From JBGYPP01 sp041838515 (GTDB lineage: Bacteria > Bacillota > Clostridia > Lachnospirales > Lachnospiraceae): 24,474 nt of DNA. The position numbers were made by a program, and so were the translations under genes. Each line of letters begins with the position of its first letter. Within the stretch, counting starts at the first letter, position 1. The stretch is taken from positions 1-24,474 of the forward strand of contig JBGYPP010000046.1 of the NCBI GenBank assembly GCA_041838515.1. The letters run 5' to 3'. Below are positions 13,567 through 21,489 of this stretch, piece after piece. The notes beneath the pieces are model-generated. The model searched no databases. It had not been told where the DNA came from and saw nothing but the letters and a program-made list of their open reading frames with translations.

Positions 13567-15948
13567 CTACGCCCTCCGCCTCTCCCCGCCCAGGGAGAAG
13601 GAAAATCCCCGCAGCCTCAGAGCATTGCCCACCACAAAAAGGCTGCTCAGACTCATGGCCGCCGCGCCAAACATGGGGCTGAGCCGCAGGCTAAAGGCGG
13701 GATAGAATACGCCGGCGGCCAAGGGTATGCCAATCATATTGTAAAAAAATGCCCAGAACAAATTTTGCTTTATATTGCGCATCACCGCCCGGCCCAACTC
13801 CATGGCCATGGCGGCATCCTCCAGCCTACTGTTGACCAGCACCATCTGGGCGCTCTCTATGGCCACATCCGTGCCTGCGCCTATGGCCACTCCCAACTCT
13901 GCCGCCGCCAGAGCGGGCGCATCATTTATTCCATCGCCTATCATGGCTACCCGCCGGCCCTGCGCCTGGGCGCTGCGAATAAAGGCCTCCTTGTCCTGAG
14001 GCAGAGCCTGGGCCACCACCTGATCCACCCCTACAGCCTCACCTACGGCTTGGGCGCTGGCCTGGCAATCTCCGGTCAGCATAACCACCTTTTTGCCCTG
14101 GCGCTTCCAAAAGGCTATGGCTGCCGCCGAATCCTCCTTGATGCTATCGCCTATAGCCAAAACGGCCCAAACTTTCGCCTCACCGCCTATGTACAGAGGG
14201 CTGTCGCCGCCGGCGGACACCTCCATGGCCAAGGCCTCCGCTGCCGCCAAGGCCTTGGCATCTATGCCCGCCTCCTCCTGCATATAGGCCTTATTGCCTA
14301 TCCACAGCCTAAGCCGCCTCTGTACCTGCTCCCCCTGTCCCAGAGCCAGGGTGCCGCTGATGCCCCGGCCCGGCACGGAGGCGAAATCCAACACCTGCCA
14401 ATCCTCCCCCGGATCCGGCGCAGCCTCCACCACAGCCTTGGCTATGGGATGCTCGCTGCGCGCCTCCAGCAGAGCGGCCATGGATAGGATCTCCTCCCTG
14501 TCCATATCCTCATGCAAAACCCAAGCCTGCTTGAGCCGCATACGACCCTGGGTCACTGTTCCGGTCTTGTCCAGTACCACCATATCTATGCCGCTGGCCC
14601 TTTGCAAGGCTTCGCCGGATCTGGCCAGCACGCCCCGCCTGGCGCCCACGCCGGCACCCACCATAATGGCCACAGGAGTGGCCAAGCCCAGGGCGCAGGG
14701 GCAGGATATGACCAATACGGCTATGGCTGTGGAGAGGGCAAATTCCACACCCGCCCCGGCCAGCAGCCAGACCAGTCCGGAGAGCAGGGAGATGGCCATC
14801 ACTGCCGGCACAAAAATGCCGGATATGGTATCCGCCAGTCTGGCTATAGGCGCTTTTTTTGAAGCCGCCTCCTCCACCAGCGCCACTATACGGGCCAGCG
14901 CCGTGTCCTCACCTACACGGGTGGCCCGGCAGCGCACAAAGCCGCTGAGATTTACCGAGGCGGTAAAAACCTTATCCCCAGGCTCCTTATCCACAGGCAG
15001 GCTCTCTCCTGTCATAGCCGACTCGTCCATGGAGCAATGCCCCTCCAGCACAACGCCGTCCGCTGGTATCAGCGCACCCGGCTTGACCAGAAATACCTGT
15101 CCCTCCTCCAGATCCCAGGTATCTATTTCCATCTCCCGGCCCTGGTCATCCAGGACGAGGGCCTTAGGCGGGGACAGCCGCAGCAGGGCCTCTATATCCG
15201 CCCCGGTCTTGGCCTTGGACCTGCCCTCCAGATATTTGCCCAGGGCGATCAGGGCCAGTATCATGGCCGCCGACTCAAAATACAGGTCATGGGCATATCT
15301 GTGTACCAACTCCATATCCCCGTGCCCTAGACCATAAGCTATAAAGTACAAGGCCCAAATGCCATAGAGAAAGGCCGCGCCGGAACCTATGGCCACCAGG
15401 CTGTCCATATTTGGCCGCCTCCGCCATAGGGCTGCCAGGCCTTTTTGGAAAAAACTGCGGTTGGCCAACAGCACCGGCAGGGTCAGCAGCAGCTGGGTCA
15501 GGCCCAAAACCATGGCATTTTCCATGCCGCCAAAGGCCACCTGTATCCAGGCGGGCGCAGGCAGGCCCAGCCATTTTCCATACATCTCAAACATGGATAT
15601 ATACATCAAAGGCAGCATACAGCCAAAGGACCAGGCCAGCCGAAATCTGCCCTCTATGGCCTTCTGTTTTTTTTGCTCCTCCCTCCGCCGGCGGTCCTCC
15701 TCCCGCCGGGCCCTCTTCTCCCGTCCGGCCGCCGCCTCCCGGCCATCTCCCAGAGCCTTGGCGGCATATCCCTGGGCTGTCACAGCCTCAGCCACCTGCT
15801 CTGCCCCTATCTTCCCCTCCACCTCCATGCTGCCGGTCAGCAAATTTACCGATACCCGATCCACTCCCGGCAAGGCGGCTACGGTCTTTTCCACATGGGC
15901 GCTGCAGGCCGAACAGGCCATGCCCTCCACAGAAAAACGCATTTTCAT
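13567..15948 (-). CDS. copA: Copper-exporting P1B-type ATPase
   Basis: A 793-residue membrane pump that exports Cu(I) at the cost of ATP. One N-terminal metal-binding domain has GMACSACSAH (C12, C15). An unusually charged linker rich in Arg, Lys and Glu (~70-100) follows. The core has the CPC metal-site motif in ISCPCALGLATP (about residue 414), phosphorylation motif DKTGT (~458), SEHPIAKAVV, TGES, MLTGD and GDGINDAPAL. The last helices carry YNMIGIPLAAG and MSLSS, the Cu(I) signatures of CopA rather than zinc or cadmium pumps. Length and motif set are complete. It lies 58 bases after csoR and is expected to be induced by copper. The start is ATG at 15948, shortly after AGGAGTGCAGAG. Confidence 0.97.
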   Translation of the reverse strand: MKMRFSVEGMACSACSAHVEKTVAALPGVDRVSVNLLTGSMEVEGKIGAEQVAEAVTAQGYAAKALGDGREAAAGREKRARREEDRRRREEQKKQKAIEGRFRLAWSFGCMLPLMYISMFEMYGKWLGLPAPAWIQVAFGGMENAMVLGLTQLLLTLPVLLANRSFFQKGLAALWRRRPNMDSLVAIGSGAAFLYGIWALYFIAYGLGHGDMELVHRYAHDLYFESAAMILALIALGKYLEGRSKAKTGADIEALLRLSPPKALVLDDQGREMEIDTWDLEEGQVFLVKPGALIPADGVVLEGHCSMDESAMTGESLPVDKEPGDKVFTASVNLSGFVRCRATRVGEDTALARIVALVEEAASKKAPIARLADTISGIFVPAVMAISLLSGLVWLLAGAGVEFALSTAIAVLVISCPCALGLATPVAIMVGAGVGARRGVLARSGEALQRASGIDMVVLDKTGTVTQGRMRLKQAWVLHEDMDREEILSMAALLEARSEHPIAKAVVEAAPDPGEDWQVLDFASVPGRGISGTLALGQGEQVQRRLRLWIGNKAYMQEEAGIDAKALAAAEALAMEVSAGGDSPLYIGGEAKVWAVLAIGDSIKEDSAAAIAFWKRQGKKVVMLTGDCQASAQAVGEAVGVDQVVAQALPQDKEAFIRSAQAQGRRVAMIGDGINDAPALAAAELGVAIGAGTDVAIESAQMVLVNSRLEDAAMAMELGRAVMRNIKQNLFWAFFYNMIGIPLAAGVFYPAFSLRLSPMFGAAAMSLSSLFVVGNALRLRGFSFSLGGERRRA

Positions 15949-16006
15949 CTCTGCACTCCTCTCTTCCCATCCTTACCGGCGTTTTGCCCGCGCCTTATCC
16001 AAAAAA

Positions 16007-16288
16007 CTAACGCAATTTTTTGCACAATTCCATCAATTCACCCATAGCCTCCTGCCGCCCCTCCTCCAACTGCCGCAGCACACAGCCCTGGGCATGTTCC
16101 TCCAAAATCTCCTGCCCCAAGGCGGACAGGGCTCTGCTGGCAGCTGCAATCTGCACCAGCACATCACCGCAATATCTGTCCTGGCTAATCATCCGCTCCA
16201 CACCCTGGAGCTGGCCCACGATGCGGCGTATGCGATTCTGCAAGGCCTTTTTGGCCTCAGCCTCCCTAGGTTCCCACTTTCTCTCCAT
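16007..16288 (-). CDS. csoR: Copper-sensing repressor CsoR
   Basis: A 93-residue all-helical repressor when started at ATG 16288. The copper-site triad is visible: C40 (RYCGD), H65 and C69 (EEHAQGC), with the same 25- and 4-residue spacing as Mycobacterium tuberculosis CsoR C36/H61/C65. The frame is open to an earlier ATG at 16333, but that codon sits between the -10 and the expected transcript start, so it cannot be used. The chosen start has AGGGGGG five bases upstream. It is the first gene of csoR-copA and should release DNA when Cu(I) binds, switching on itself and copA. RcnR/FrmR-type relatives lack this C-H-C pattern. Confidence 0.95.
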   Translation of the reverse strand: MERKWEPREAEAKKALQNRIRRIVGQLQGVERMISQDRYCGDVLVQIAAASRALSALGQEILEEHAQGCVLRQLEEGRQEAMGELMELCKKLR

Positions 16289-16293
16289 AGCGG

Positions 16294-16300
16294 CCCCCCT
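16294..16300 (-). promoter_or_regulatory. Ribosome-binding site deciding the csoR start
   Basis: AGGGGGG on the minus strand, five bases before ATG 16288. It supports this start over the in-frame ATG at 16333, which has no room for a leader. Confidence 0.65.
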
Positions 16301-16335
16301 TTCCCCCTGGCGGAAAATCCGCCTCCAATGCATAA

Positions 16336-16364
16336 AATATATACCCCAGGGGGGTATATGTCAA
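16336..16364 (-). promoter_or_regulatory. csoR-copA promoter with CsoR operator in the spacer
   Basis: TTGACA (16359-16364), 17 bases, TATATT (16336-16341). The palindrome ATATACCCC-AGG-GGGGTATAT (16339-16359, plus-strand reading, perfect 9-base arms) fills the spacer and touches both elements. TACCCC/GGGGTA arms around a short centre are the known CsoR operator pattern. Repressor bound here would block RNA polymerase directly. Confidence 0.92.
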
Positions 16365-16368
16365 GGCC

Positions 16369-16403
16369 AAAAAAATGCCTGACGGCATATACTCCCGACA
16401 GGC
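16369..16403 (-). terminator. Terminator before the copper operon
   Basis: Minus strand: ATGCC-GTCA-GGCAT (16375-16388) followed by seven T (16369-16375). A competing outer stem GCCTG/CAGGC uses 16377-16381 and 16399-16403. It would stop transcription from the MraY-like gene just before the csoR promoter. The stem is short. Confidence 0.5.
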
Positions 16404-16433
16404 GCAGACATAGACAGCCATGACCGGCTCCGC

Positions 16434-16529
16434 TCACCCGGAAGCCCCTGGCCCAAGCCCCCTTGGCCGGACATGAACATATCACCCGGAAGCCCCTGGC
16501 CAAAACCCCCTTGGCCGGACATGAACATA
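16434..16529. repeat. 48-bp tandem duplication
   Basis: Two head-to-tail copies, 16434-16481 and 16482-16529, differ at only two bases (near 16453-16456 and 16501-16505). Each copy contains CCCCTGGCC and CCTTGGCCGGACATGAACAT. The unit length is a multiple of three, so minus-strand frames repeat as 16-residue units, but no frame here has a convincing start or codon style. It lies between the MraY-like gene and the csoR terminator. Confidence 0.9.
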
Positions 16530-16612
16530 TCTTGGAAAACAACCGCCAGCCAAGGCAAACATCCAAAGCCCCCAGCCCCAAAAATAAGACATCCCCCCCG
16601 GTGCGGCTCCCT

Positions 16613-17587
16613 CTAGCCCCACAGCCGCCAAAGCACATACAGCAGGGCAAGACTCAGCAGCACCTGCAGGAACACAAATCTGTACACCAGCTGGGTATTG
16701 GACCAGCCCCAGTTCTTGCGGGCGTGGTCATGAAAAGGCATACGCACATCTTTCCAAAGATGCACTCCCAGCGTCTTGATCAGCACCACTTTCACCAGCC
16801 CCAGGCCGCCGTCCAGCGCCAGAACCAGGCAGAACACGCCATACAGGAGGAAGGAGCCACTTTTGAGCGCGCACAGGCCCAAAAAGAAGCCCAGAGCCCG
16901 GGAGCCGGCATCCCCCATCATCAGGATATTGGGCGTGGTATTGAACCACAGATAGGCCGCCAGAGCCGCCGACAGGCCTATGGCCAAAACCCAAAAATCT
17001 CCGCCTTTGCCCAAAAGAAGCGCCGCCGCCCCAAAGGCCCAGAGGCCGGATATGGACAGGCTGCCGCTGAGCCCGTCCACGCCGTCAGCGCAGTTGGTCA
17101 CATTGATAGAACCCCAGAGCAGAGCCAGCGCCATAAAGAAGAACACCAGCTCCGGAAGGGCGAAACGCTTGTCCCAGAAGAGCATATGCGCCGCGCTGCC
17201 GTTGTGGTACACAAAAACCAGCGCCCCCCCGGCGGATACGGCCAGATCCAGCAAACCCTTGCGGAACCGCCCCCAGGCCGCCTTGGAGGCATCGTCCAGA
17301 TATCCCGTGGCCATGGAGGCTATGGTGAGCAGTATATATGCCAAAATCTCCATATCCAAAGGCATTAGCAACAGAGCAAACAAGGCCCAGACCAGTATAA
17401 AAATCAAACCTGCACCCTTGGCATGGCCCTTGGACAGGGCGGCCTGGTGCGCAAAGGGGCGTCCGCCGTCTATGGGCAGCCACTTATGCCCCAGCGCCAG
17501 ACCGGCCCAGGCGGCCGCCAAGATGGCCAGCACCATGGCCGGCTGCCCCCAGCTGCCCCATAACTCCGGAAACCAATATGCTATCAC
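16613..17587 (-). CDS. mraY: MraY-like phospho-N-acetylmuramoyl-pentapeptide transferase
   Basis: A 324-residue polytopic membrane protein from GTG 17587, equal in length to B. subtilis MraY. The family moves phospho-MurNAc-pentapeptide onto undecaprenyl phosphate, making lipid I for peptidoglycan. Visible signatures are GYLDDASK (D98, D99), NCADGVDGLSG (N165, D168, D171), MMGDAGS (D226) and PFHDHARKNWGWS (H286, H288). Two motifs are altered: the usual HHH is HDH, and the N-terminal K-G-TPTMGG segment reads LSKGHAKGAG. An upstream in-frame extension exists, but GGAGG sits four bases before this GTG and 324 residues fits the family. It lies behind addA, not in a dcw cluster, so it may be a paralog with another substrate or the only copy. 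Confidence 0.8.
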   Translation of the reverse strand: MIAYWFPELWGSWGQPAMVLAILAAAWAGLALGHKWLPIDGGRPFAHQAALSKGHAKGAGLIFILVWALFALLLMPLDMEILAYILLTIASMATGYLDDASKAAWGRFRKGLLDLAVSAGGALVFVYHNGSAAHMLFWDKRFALPELVFFFMALALLWGSINVTNCADGVDGLSGSLSISGLWAFGAAALLLGKGGDFWVLAIGLSAALAAYLWFNTTPNILMMGDAGSRALGFFLGLCALKSGSFLLYGVFCLVLALDGGLGLVKVVLIKTLGVHLWKDVRMPFHDHARKNWGWSNTQLVYRFVFLQVLLSLALLYVLWRLWG

Positions 17588-17790
17588 AATCCCTCCCCTC
17601 TCCGCCGTTATGCCCCCGGCAAACCCATAAACATCAAAAATCCCCGCGGCGGATGCCGGCGGAAAAAGGCAGTCCCATACCCCTGCCCCCTCTCCTGCAG
17701 GCATTGCTCCGCATTGGACAAGATACCTTCCTCCGCCTTGGCCGTCGGTCCTCCGGAGCCGCCTATGCTCCTGCCCCTCACCTCTAGGCA
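17588..17790. other. Gap between addA and the MraY-like gene
   Basis: This 203-base gap holds the ribosome site AGGGGAGGG (17591-17599) and a weak minus-strand hairpin GGCAG/CTGCC (17668-17672 with 17683-17687) followed by five T (17663-17667). No clear promoter is visible. The frame of the MraY-like gene is open across it but lacks supported starts. Confidence 0.4.
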
Positions 17791-20700
17791 TTACTCCGCC
17801 CCGGCCGGCTTTTGCAAGGCCCGGTCCAGCGCAAAGGCATAAATCCACACCTCAGTCACGGGCTTATTCCAGATGGCCTCCAGAGCCTCCCGGTAAAAAT
17901 CCAACTGAAAACCGTACCTCTGCCAAAAACCCTGGGGCTGCAGCCCCCTGTCCGATTTGTAATCCACCAGAACCAGCGCATCCCCCTCGGAGAAAAACAA
18001 ATCCACCCGGCCTTGGATCAGCACCCTATCCTCCCAGGCCTCCGACATCTCCTCCACTCCATACACCCGCGCCGCCGGAACGCCATAGACAAAACTCCTC
18101 TCCCGGCGCAAGACCCCGGCCAGCTCTGCCCGCCATATGCGCCTGGCCAAATCCTGCGCCAAAAAGCAAGCCACTTTGTCCAAAGGGAGGGATGCCATCT
18201 CCTCCCGGAGTAACCGTCCGGAGTCCAAAGCAGAACGGACCTGCGCTTCCAGAGCCGCCCTGGCAGCGCTGATGCCGCCAACCTGCCCGGACTCCAGGCC
18301 GGCAGCCATAGAACTGGCAAAGGCCTCCGCATCTTCGGCCACAGATGTTTCCAGACCCATTGTAGCATAAAATTGGCAAAAATCGAAATATTCCATAAAT
18401 TTGTGCAAGGCCCGGCCGCCGGCCACCGGACCGGCCGCCTCCTCCCCCAGCGCAAATCTGGGTATGTAGGGCGCCACCGGAGGCTCCGGATATGCTGCGG
18501 CCACCCCCTCCTCCAGGGGCTGGCTCAGCTTCTGCCACTCCTGCAGGGAAAGGGTTTCCCAGACCTCCTGATACACTCCCCCCCGGGCCAGCCCCTCCCA
18601 AGGGGCGGGCAGTGCCTGGGCCAGCGCCGGATCTGCCAGCGACTCCGCCGCCTCCAGCCTATGGCGTACATGGGCCAGCCGCAGCTCCCGGGAAATCTGC
18701 GCCGCCTGCCTGGCCCCCGGCCCGTGTATATGTATAGGCCAGGCCAGACTGGGCGCCAGGGGCAAAATCCAATCCATCCAGGAGGAAGCCTGAAAGAACA
18801 TGGCATAATCTATGGATCCTACAGCCATCTGTTCCGCCTTTTCCAAGGCCTTTGCCGGATCCTCCAGCACGCCGCTGATAGTCAATTTCTCCTTGGCCCT
18901 GGTCATGGCCACATAAAGTATGCGCACCTCCTCACCCAGGGCATCGGCCCAGAGCTTGGCTCCCAGCGCCCTCTTCTGCCAGGTGGGATTTTTGATCCTC
19001 CTTTTGCTGTCCACAAAATCCACGCCCAGACCCAGATCCGAGTCCAGCAACAGCGCATTTTGCAAATCCCGGCGGTTAAATCTCTTTTGCAGCCCGGCCA
19101 AAAAAACAATGGGAAATTCCAGCCCCTTGCTCTTGTGTATGCTCATTATGCGCACGGCATCGGCCTGGACGTCCACATCCTGGGCCTCTCCCTGGTCTAT
19201 CTGGTACTTGTCCAGCTGCTCTATATAACGCACAAAGGCAAAAACTCCGGTCAAAGCGCTTTTATCAAATTCCCCGGCCTTGGCCAGCAGCATTTCCACA
19301 TTGGCCAATCGCTTCTGCCCTCCCGGCATGGCCTGCACCAGTTCCAAATACCGGCTGCGCGCAAAGATATGGGACAGCAGCTCCCGCAGGGGCATATAGG
19401 AGGCGCGGAAACGGAAGTCCGCCAGCAATTCCAAAAAATCTCCCAAGCGGGCGGCCAGCTCCCCCTCCCCCCGGGCGCAGGCCTCAAGGGCAGTATACAA
19501 ATCCCCCTCCCGCCGTCCGCCCCGGGCCAGTGCCGCCTCCTCCTGGCCAAATTCGCCAAAGGGGCCGGTCAGCACGCCATACAGCGCAATGTCCTGGCGG
19601 GGATTGTCCAGGACTCGCAGCAAATTCAACACATTCTGCACCTCTTTGGCGGCAAAATACCCGCTTTTGGACACGATATGTACGGGTATGCCCTGGGCCT
19701 CCAGCACCCTTTTGATGGCCTCATCCCACTCCTTGGTCCCCCGCAGCAGGATAACCATATCCCCATAGGCCGCCGGCCGCATGGCGCCGCTTTTTTCATC
19801 CTTTACCCGTACATGGGCCCTGGCATGGCGTATCCTGTCCGCCAGGGCCAGGGCCTCCTGTTCCCTGGCCGTCTTGACTTCCCAGCCCCCGCCCTCCCGG
19901 CCATCCTCCTCCCGGCCCTGAACCAGCATCCACTCCACATCCGGCCCCTCCTCCGGCGGGTATGCGGCTCCAGGGTACAGCGCCTGGGCATGGTCATAAT
20001 CCACACCGCCCTGATCCCTGCCCATCAGCCGTTTGAAAAGCTGGTTTATGCCCTCCAAAACCCCCTCACGGCTGCGAAAATTTTGGGAGAGGTCTATGCG
20101 GCGGCAGGGCGGCTCCTCCCCATAGGTATCCAATTTTTCCAAAAAAATCTCCGGCTTGGCCAAACGAAAGCGGTATATGCTCTGTTTGATATCCCCCACC
20201 ATAAAACGATTGTAAGAGCTGCCGTCCCGCCCTCCCGATAGGGCTTGCAGCAGCTGTTCCTGCACGCCGTTGGAGTCCTGGTATTCGTCTACCATAATCT
20301 CGTGAAAATGCCCGGCCAGCTCCCTGGCCGCCCGCCCCGGCGCCCTCTCCCCCCCCTCTCCCTTGGGCAGAAGGATCTCCAACGCCAACTGCTCTATATC
20401 AGCGAAATCCAGGATCTTTCTCTGCCTCTTCCACTGTCCCAGCCTCTGTCCGAAGGCCATAGCCGTGCGTACAAGACAGGCTACCGGAGTCCGGCAGGCC
20501 GCAGCCTGGGCCAGGCCCAGCTCCCCATCTGTGGCAAAGTAAGAGTTTGCTATTTTATGCACACTATCCTTGATGTCATTGCGCAGCTCCTTAGCCCACT
20601 CCCGCTTCTGGGGATCTACGCTTTCATCCTTTTTCCGGGGCAGGGCGCCAAAGGCAAAATTGGGCAATTCCCTGGCCCAAGCCTCCAGATCATCCTTGGC

Positions 20701-21489
20701 TGCCAGCCTCTCCATGGCCTCCAGCTCCCCATCCACCAGCTCCCCATACATATAAGGCCCGTCCGGGGCCTGGCACAGCTCCTGCAATCTGCGGTACTGC
20801 CGCACCAGCCCCCGCAGCCACTTGCCCACATGGGCCTGCAAAAAGGCCCGGCTCTCCCGGGAGAGACCCCCCAGGCCCACATGCTCCTCAGAATAATCCC
20901 CCAGGCGGGCCTCCAGCCACTCCATGGGCCAGGGAAAGGAGGAGGCCCTTCTCCAGAGGGCAAGTATATGCTGTTCCAGATCCCTCTCCCTGCCCGTGGG
21001 CGCAAAGAAATCCGCCATGGCGGCAAATTCCTCCCCCCCTTGGTCAAATCCCTCTTCAAGCACCTGCGCCAGCGCCTCCTCCTCCAGCAGCGTGGCCTCG
21101 GCGGGATCCGCCACACGAAAGTCCGGATCCAGGCCTATATGGTGATAGTAATTGCGCAGAATATACAGACAAAAGCTGTCTATGGTGGTGATTTGGGCGT
21201 TAAATACCAAGGCGGACTGCCTTTGGAGATGGACATTATCCGGCTCCAGCTCCAGCTGTGCCTCTATGCGACGCAGCAGCCGCTCCGACATCTGGGCAGC
21301 CGCCGCCTTGGTGAAGGTCAGAACCAGCAGCCTGTCTATATCCACCGGCCTTTGCCTGTCAGAAATCTTAGAAAATATCCTTTCCACCAAAACGGCTGTC
21401 TTGCCGCTGCCGGCCGCCGCCGACACCAGTATATTGCAATCTCGCAGCTCTATGGCCTCTCTTTGCCTCTCAGTAAACACCATGGCCAT
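17791..21489 (-). CDS. addA: ATP-dependent helicase/nuclease subunit A
   Basis: A 1232-residue subunit of AddAB, which processes double-strand breaks for RecA loading; B. subtilis AddA is also 1232. It is a UvrD-like helicase with a C-terminal RecB-type nuclease. Motifs: Walker A SAAAGSGKT (23-31), LTFTKAAAAQM, DEYQD (~398), SQNFRSREGVL, SIHKSKGLEFPIV, and LYVAMTRAKEKL. The nuclease has GRALHKFMEYF and RVDLFF...VLVDYKSDR (~1175). I chose ATG 21489 because AGGGGGGAG precedes it and the family begins here; a second ATG two codons on is equally usable. A longer in-frame opening exists but lies wholly inside addB. The start overlaps the addB end by 20 bases, so the two are coupled. Confidence 0.96.
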   Translation of the reverse strand: MAMVFTERQREAIELRDCNILVSAAAGSGKTAVLVERIFSKISDRQRPVDIDRLLVLTFTKAAAAQMSERLLRRIEAQLELEPDNVHLQRQSALVFNAQITTIDSFCLYILRNYYHHIGLDPDFRVADPAEATLLEEEALAQVLEEGFDQGGEEFAAMADFFAPTGRERDLEQHILALWRRASSFPWPMEWLEARLGDYSEEHVGLGGLSRESRAFLQAHVGKWLRGLVRQYRRLQELCQAPDGPYMYGELVDGELEAMERLAAKDDLEAWARELPNFAFGALPRKKDESVDPQKREWAKELRNDIKDSVHKIANSYFATDGELGLAQAAACRTPVACLVRTAMAFGQRLGQWKRQRKILDFADIEQLALEILLPKGEGGERAPGRAARELAGHFHEIMVDEYQDSNGVQEQLLQALSGGRDGSSYNRFMVGDIKQSIYRFRLAKPEIFLEKLDTYGEEPPCRRIDLSQNFRSREGVLEGINQLFKRLMGRDQGGVDYDHAQALYPGAAYPPEEGPDVEWMLVQGREEDGREGGGWEVKTAREQEALALADRIRHARAHVRVKDEKSGAMRPAAYGDMVILLRGTKEWDEAIKRVLEAQGIPVHIVSKSGYFAAKEVQNVLNLLRVLDNPRQDIALYGVLTGPFGEFGQEEAALARGGRREGDLYTALEACARGEGELAARLGDFLELLADFRFRASYMPLRELLSHIFARSRYLELVQAMPGGQKRLANVEMLLAKAGEFDKSALTGVFAFVRYIEQLDKYQIDQGEAQDVDVQADAVRIMSIHKSKGLEFPIVFLAGLQKRFNRRDLQNALLLDSDLGLGVDFVDSKRRIKNPTWQKRALGAKLWADALGEEVRILYVAMTRAKEKLTISGVLEDPAKALEKAEQMAVGSIDYAMFFQASSWMDWILPLAPSLAWPIHIHGPGARQAAQISRELRLAHVRHRLEAAESLADPALAQALPAPWEGLARGGVYQEVWETLSLQEWQKLSQPLEEGVAAAYPEPPVAPYIPRFALGEEAAGPVAGGRALHKFMEYFDFCQFYATMGLETSVAEDAEAFASSMAAGLESGQVGGISAARAALEAQVRSALDSGRLLREEMASLPLDKVACFLAQDLARRIWRAELAGVLRRERSFVYGVPAARVYGVEEMSEAWEDRVLIQGRVDLFFSEGDALVLVDYKSDRGLQPQGFWQRYGFQLDFYREALEAIWNKPVTEVWIYAFALDRALQKPAGAE

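Noticed and set aside
16434..16529. The two 48-bp copies as a CRISPR array
   Set aside because: The copies are directly adjacent with no spacers, only two exist, and no cas genes are present.
16189..16650. Minus-strand open frames through the 48-bp repeats (16-residue repeated units)
   Set aside because: They overlap csoR or lack a ribosome site, and the repeated peptide simply follows from a unit length divisible by three.
17588..17848. An 87-residue N-terminal extension of the MraY-like protein
   Set aside because: It overlaps the addA end, is Gly/Arg-rich without membrane character, and the GTG at 17587 has a ribosome site and gives the family length.
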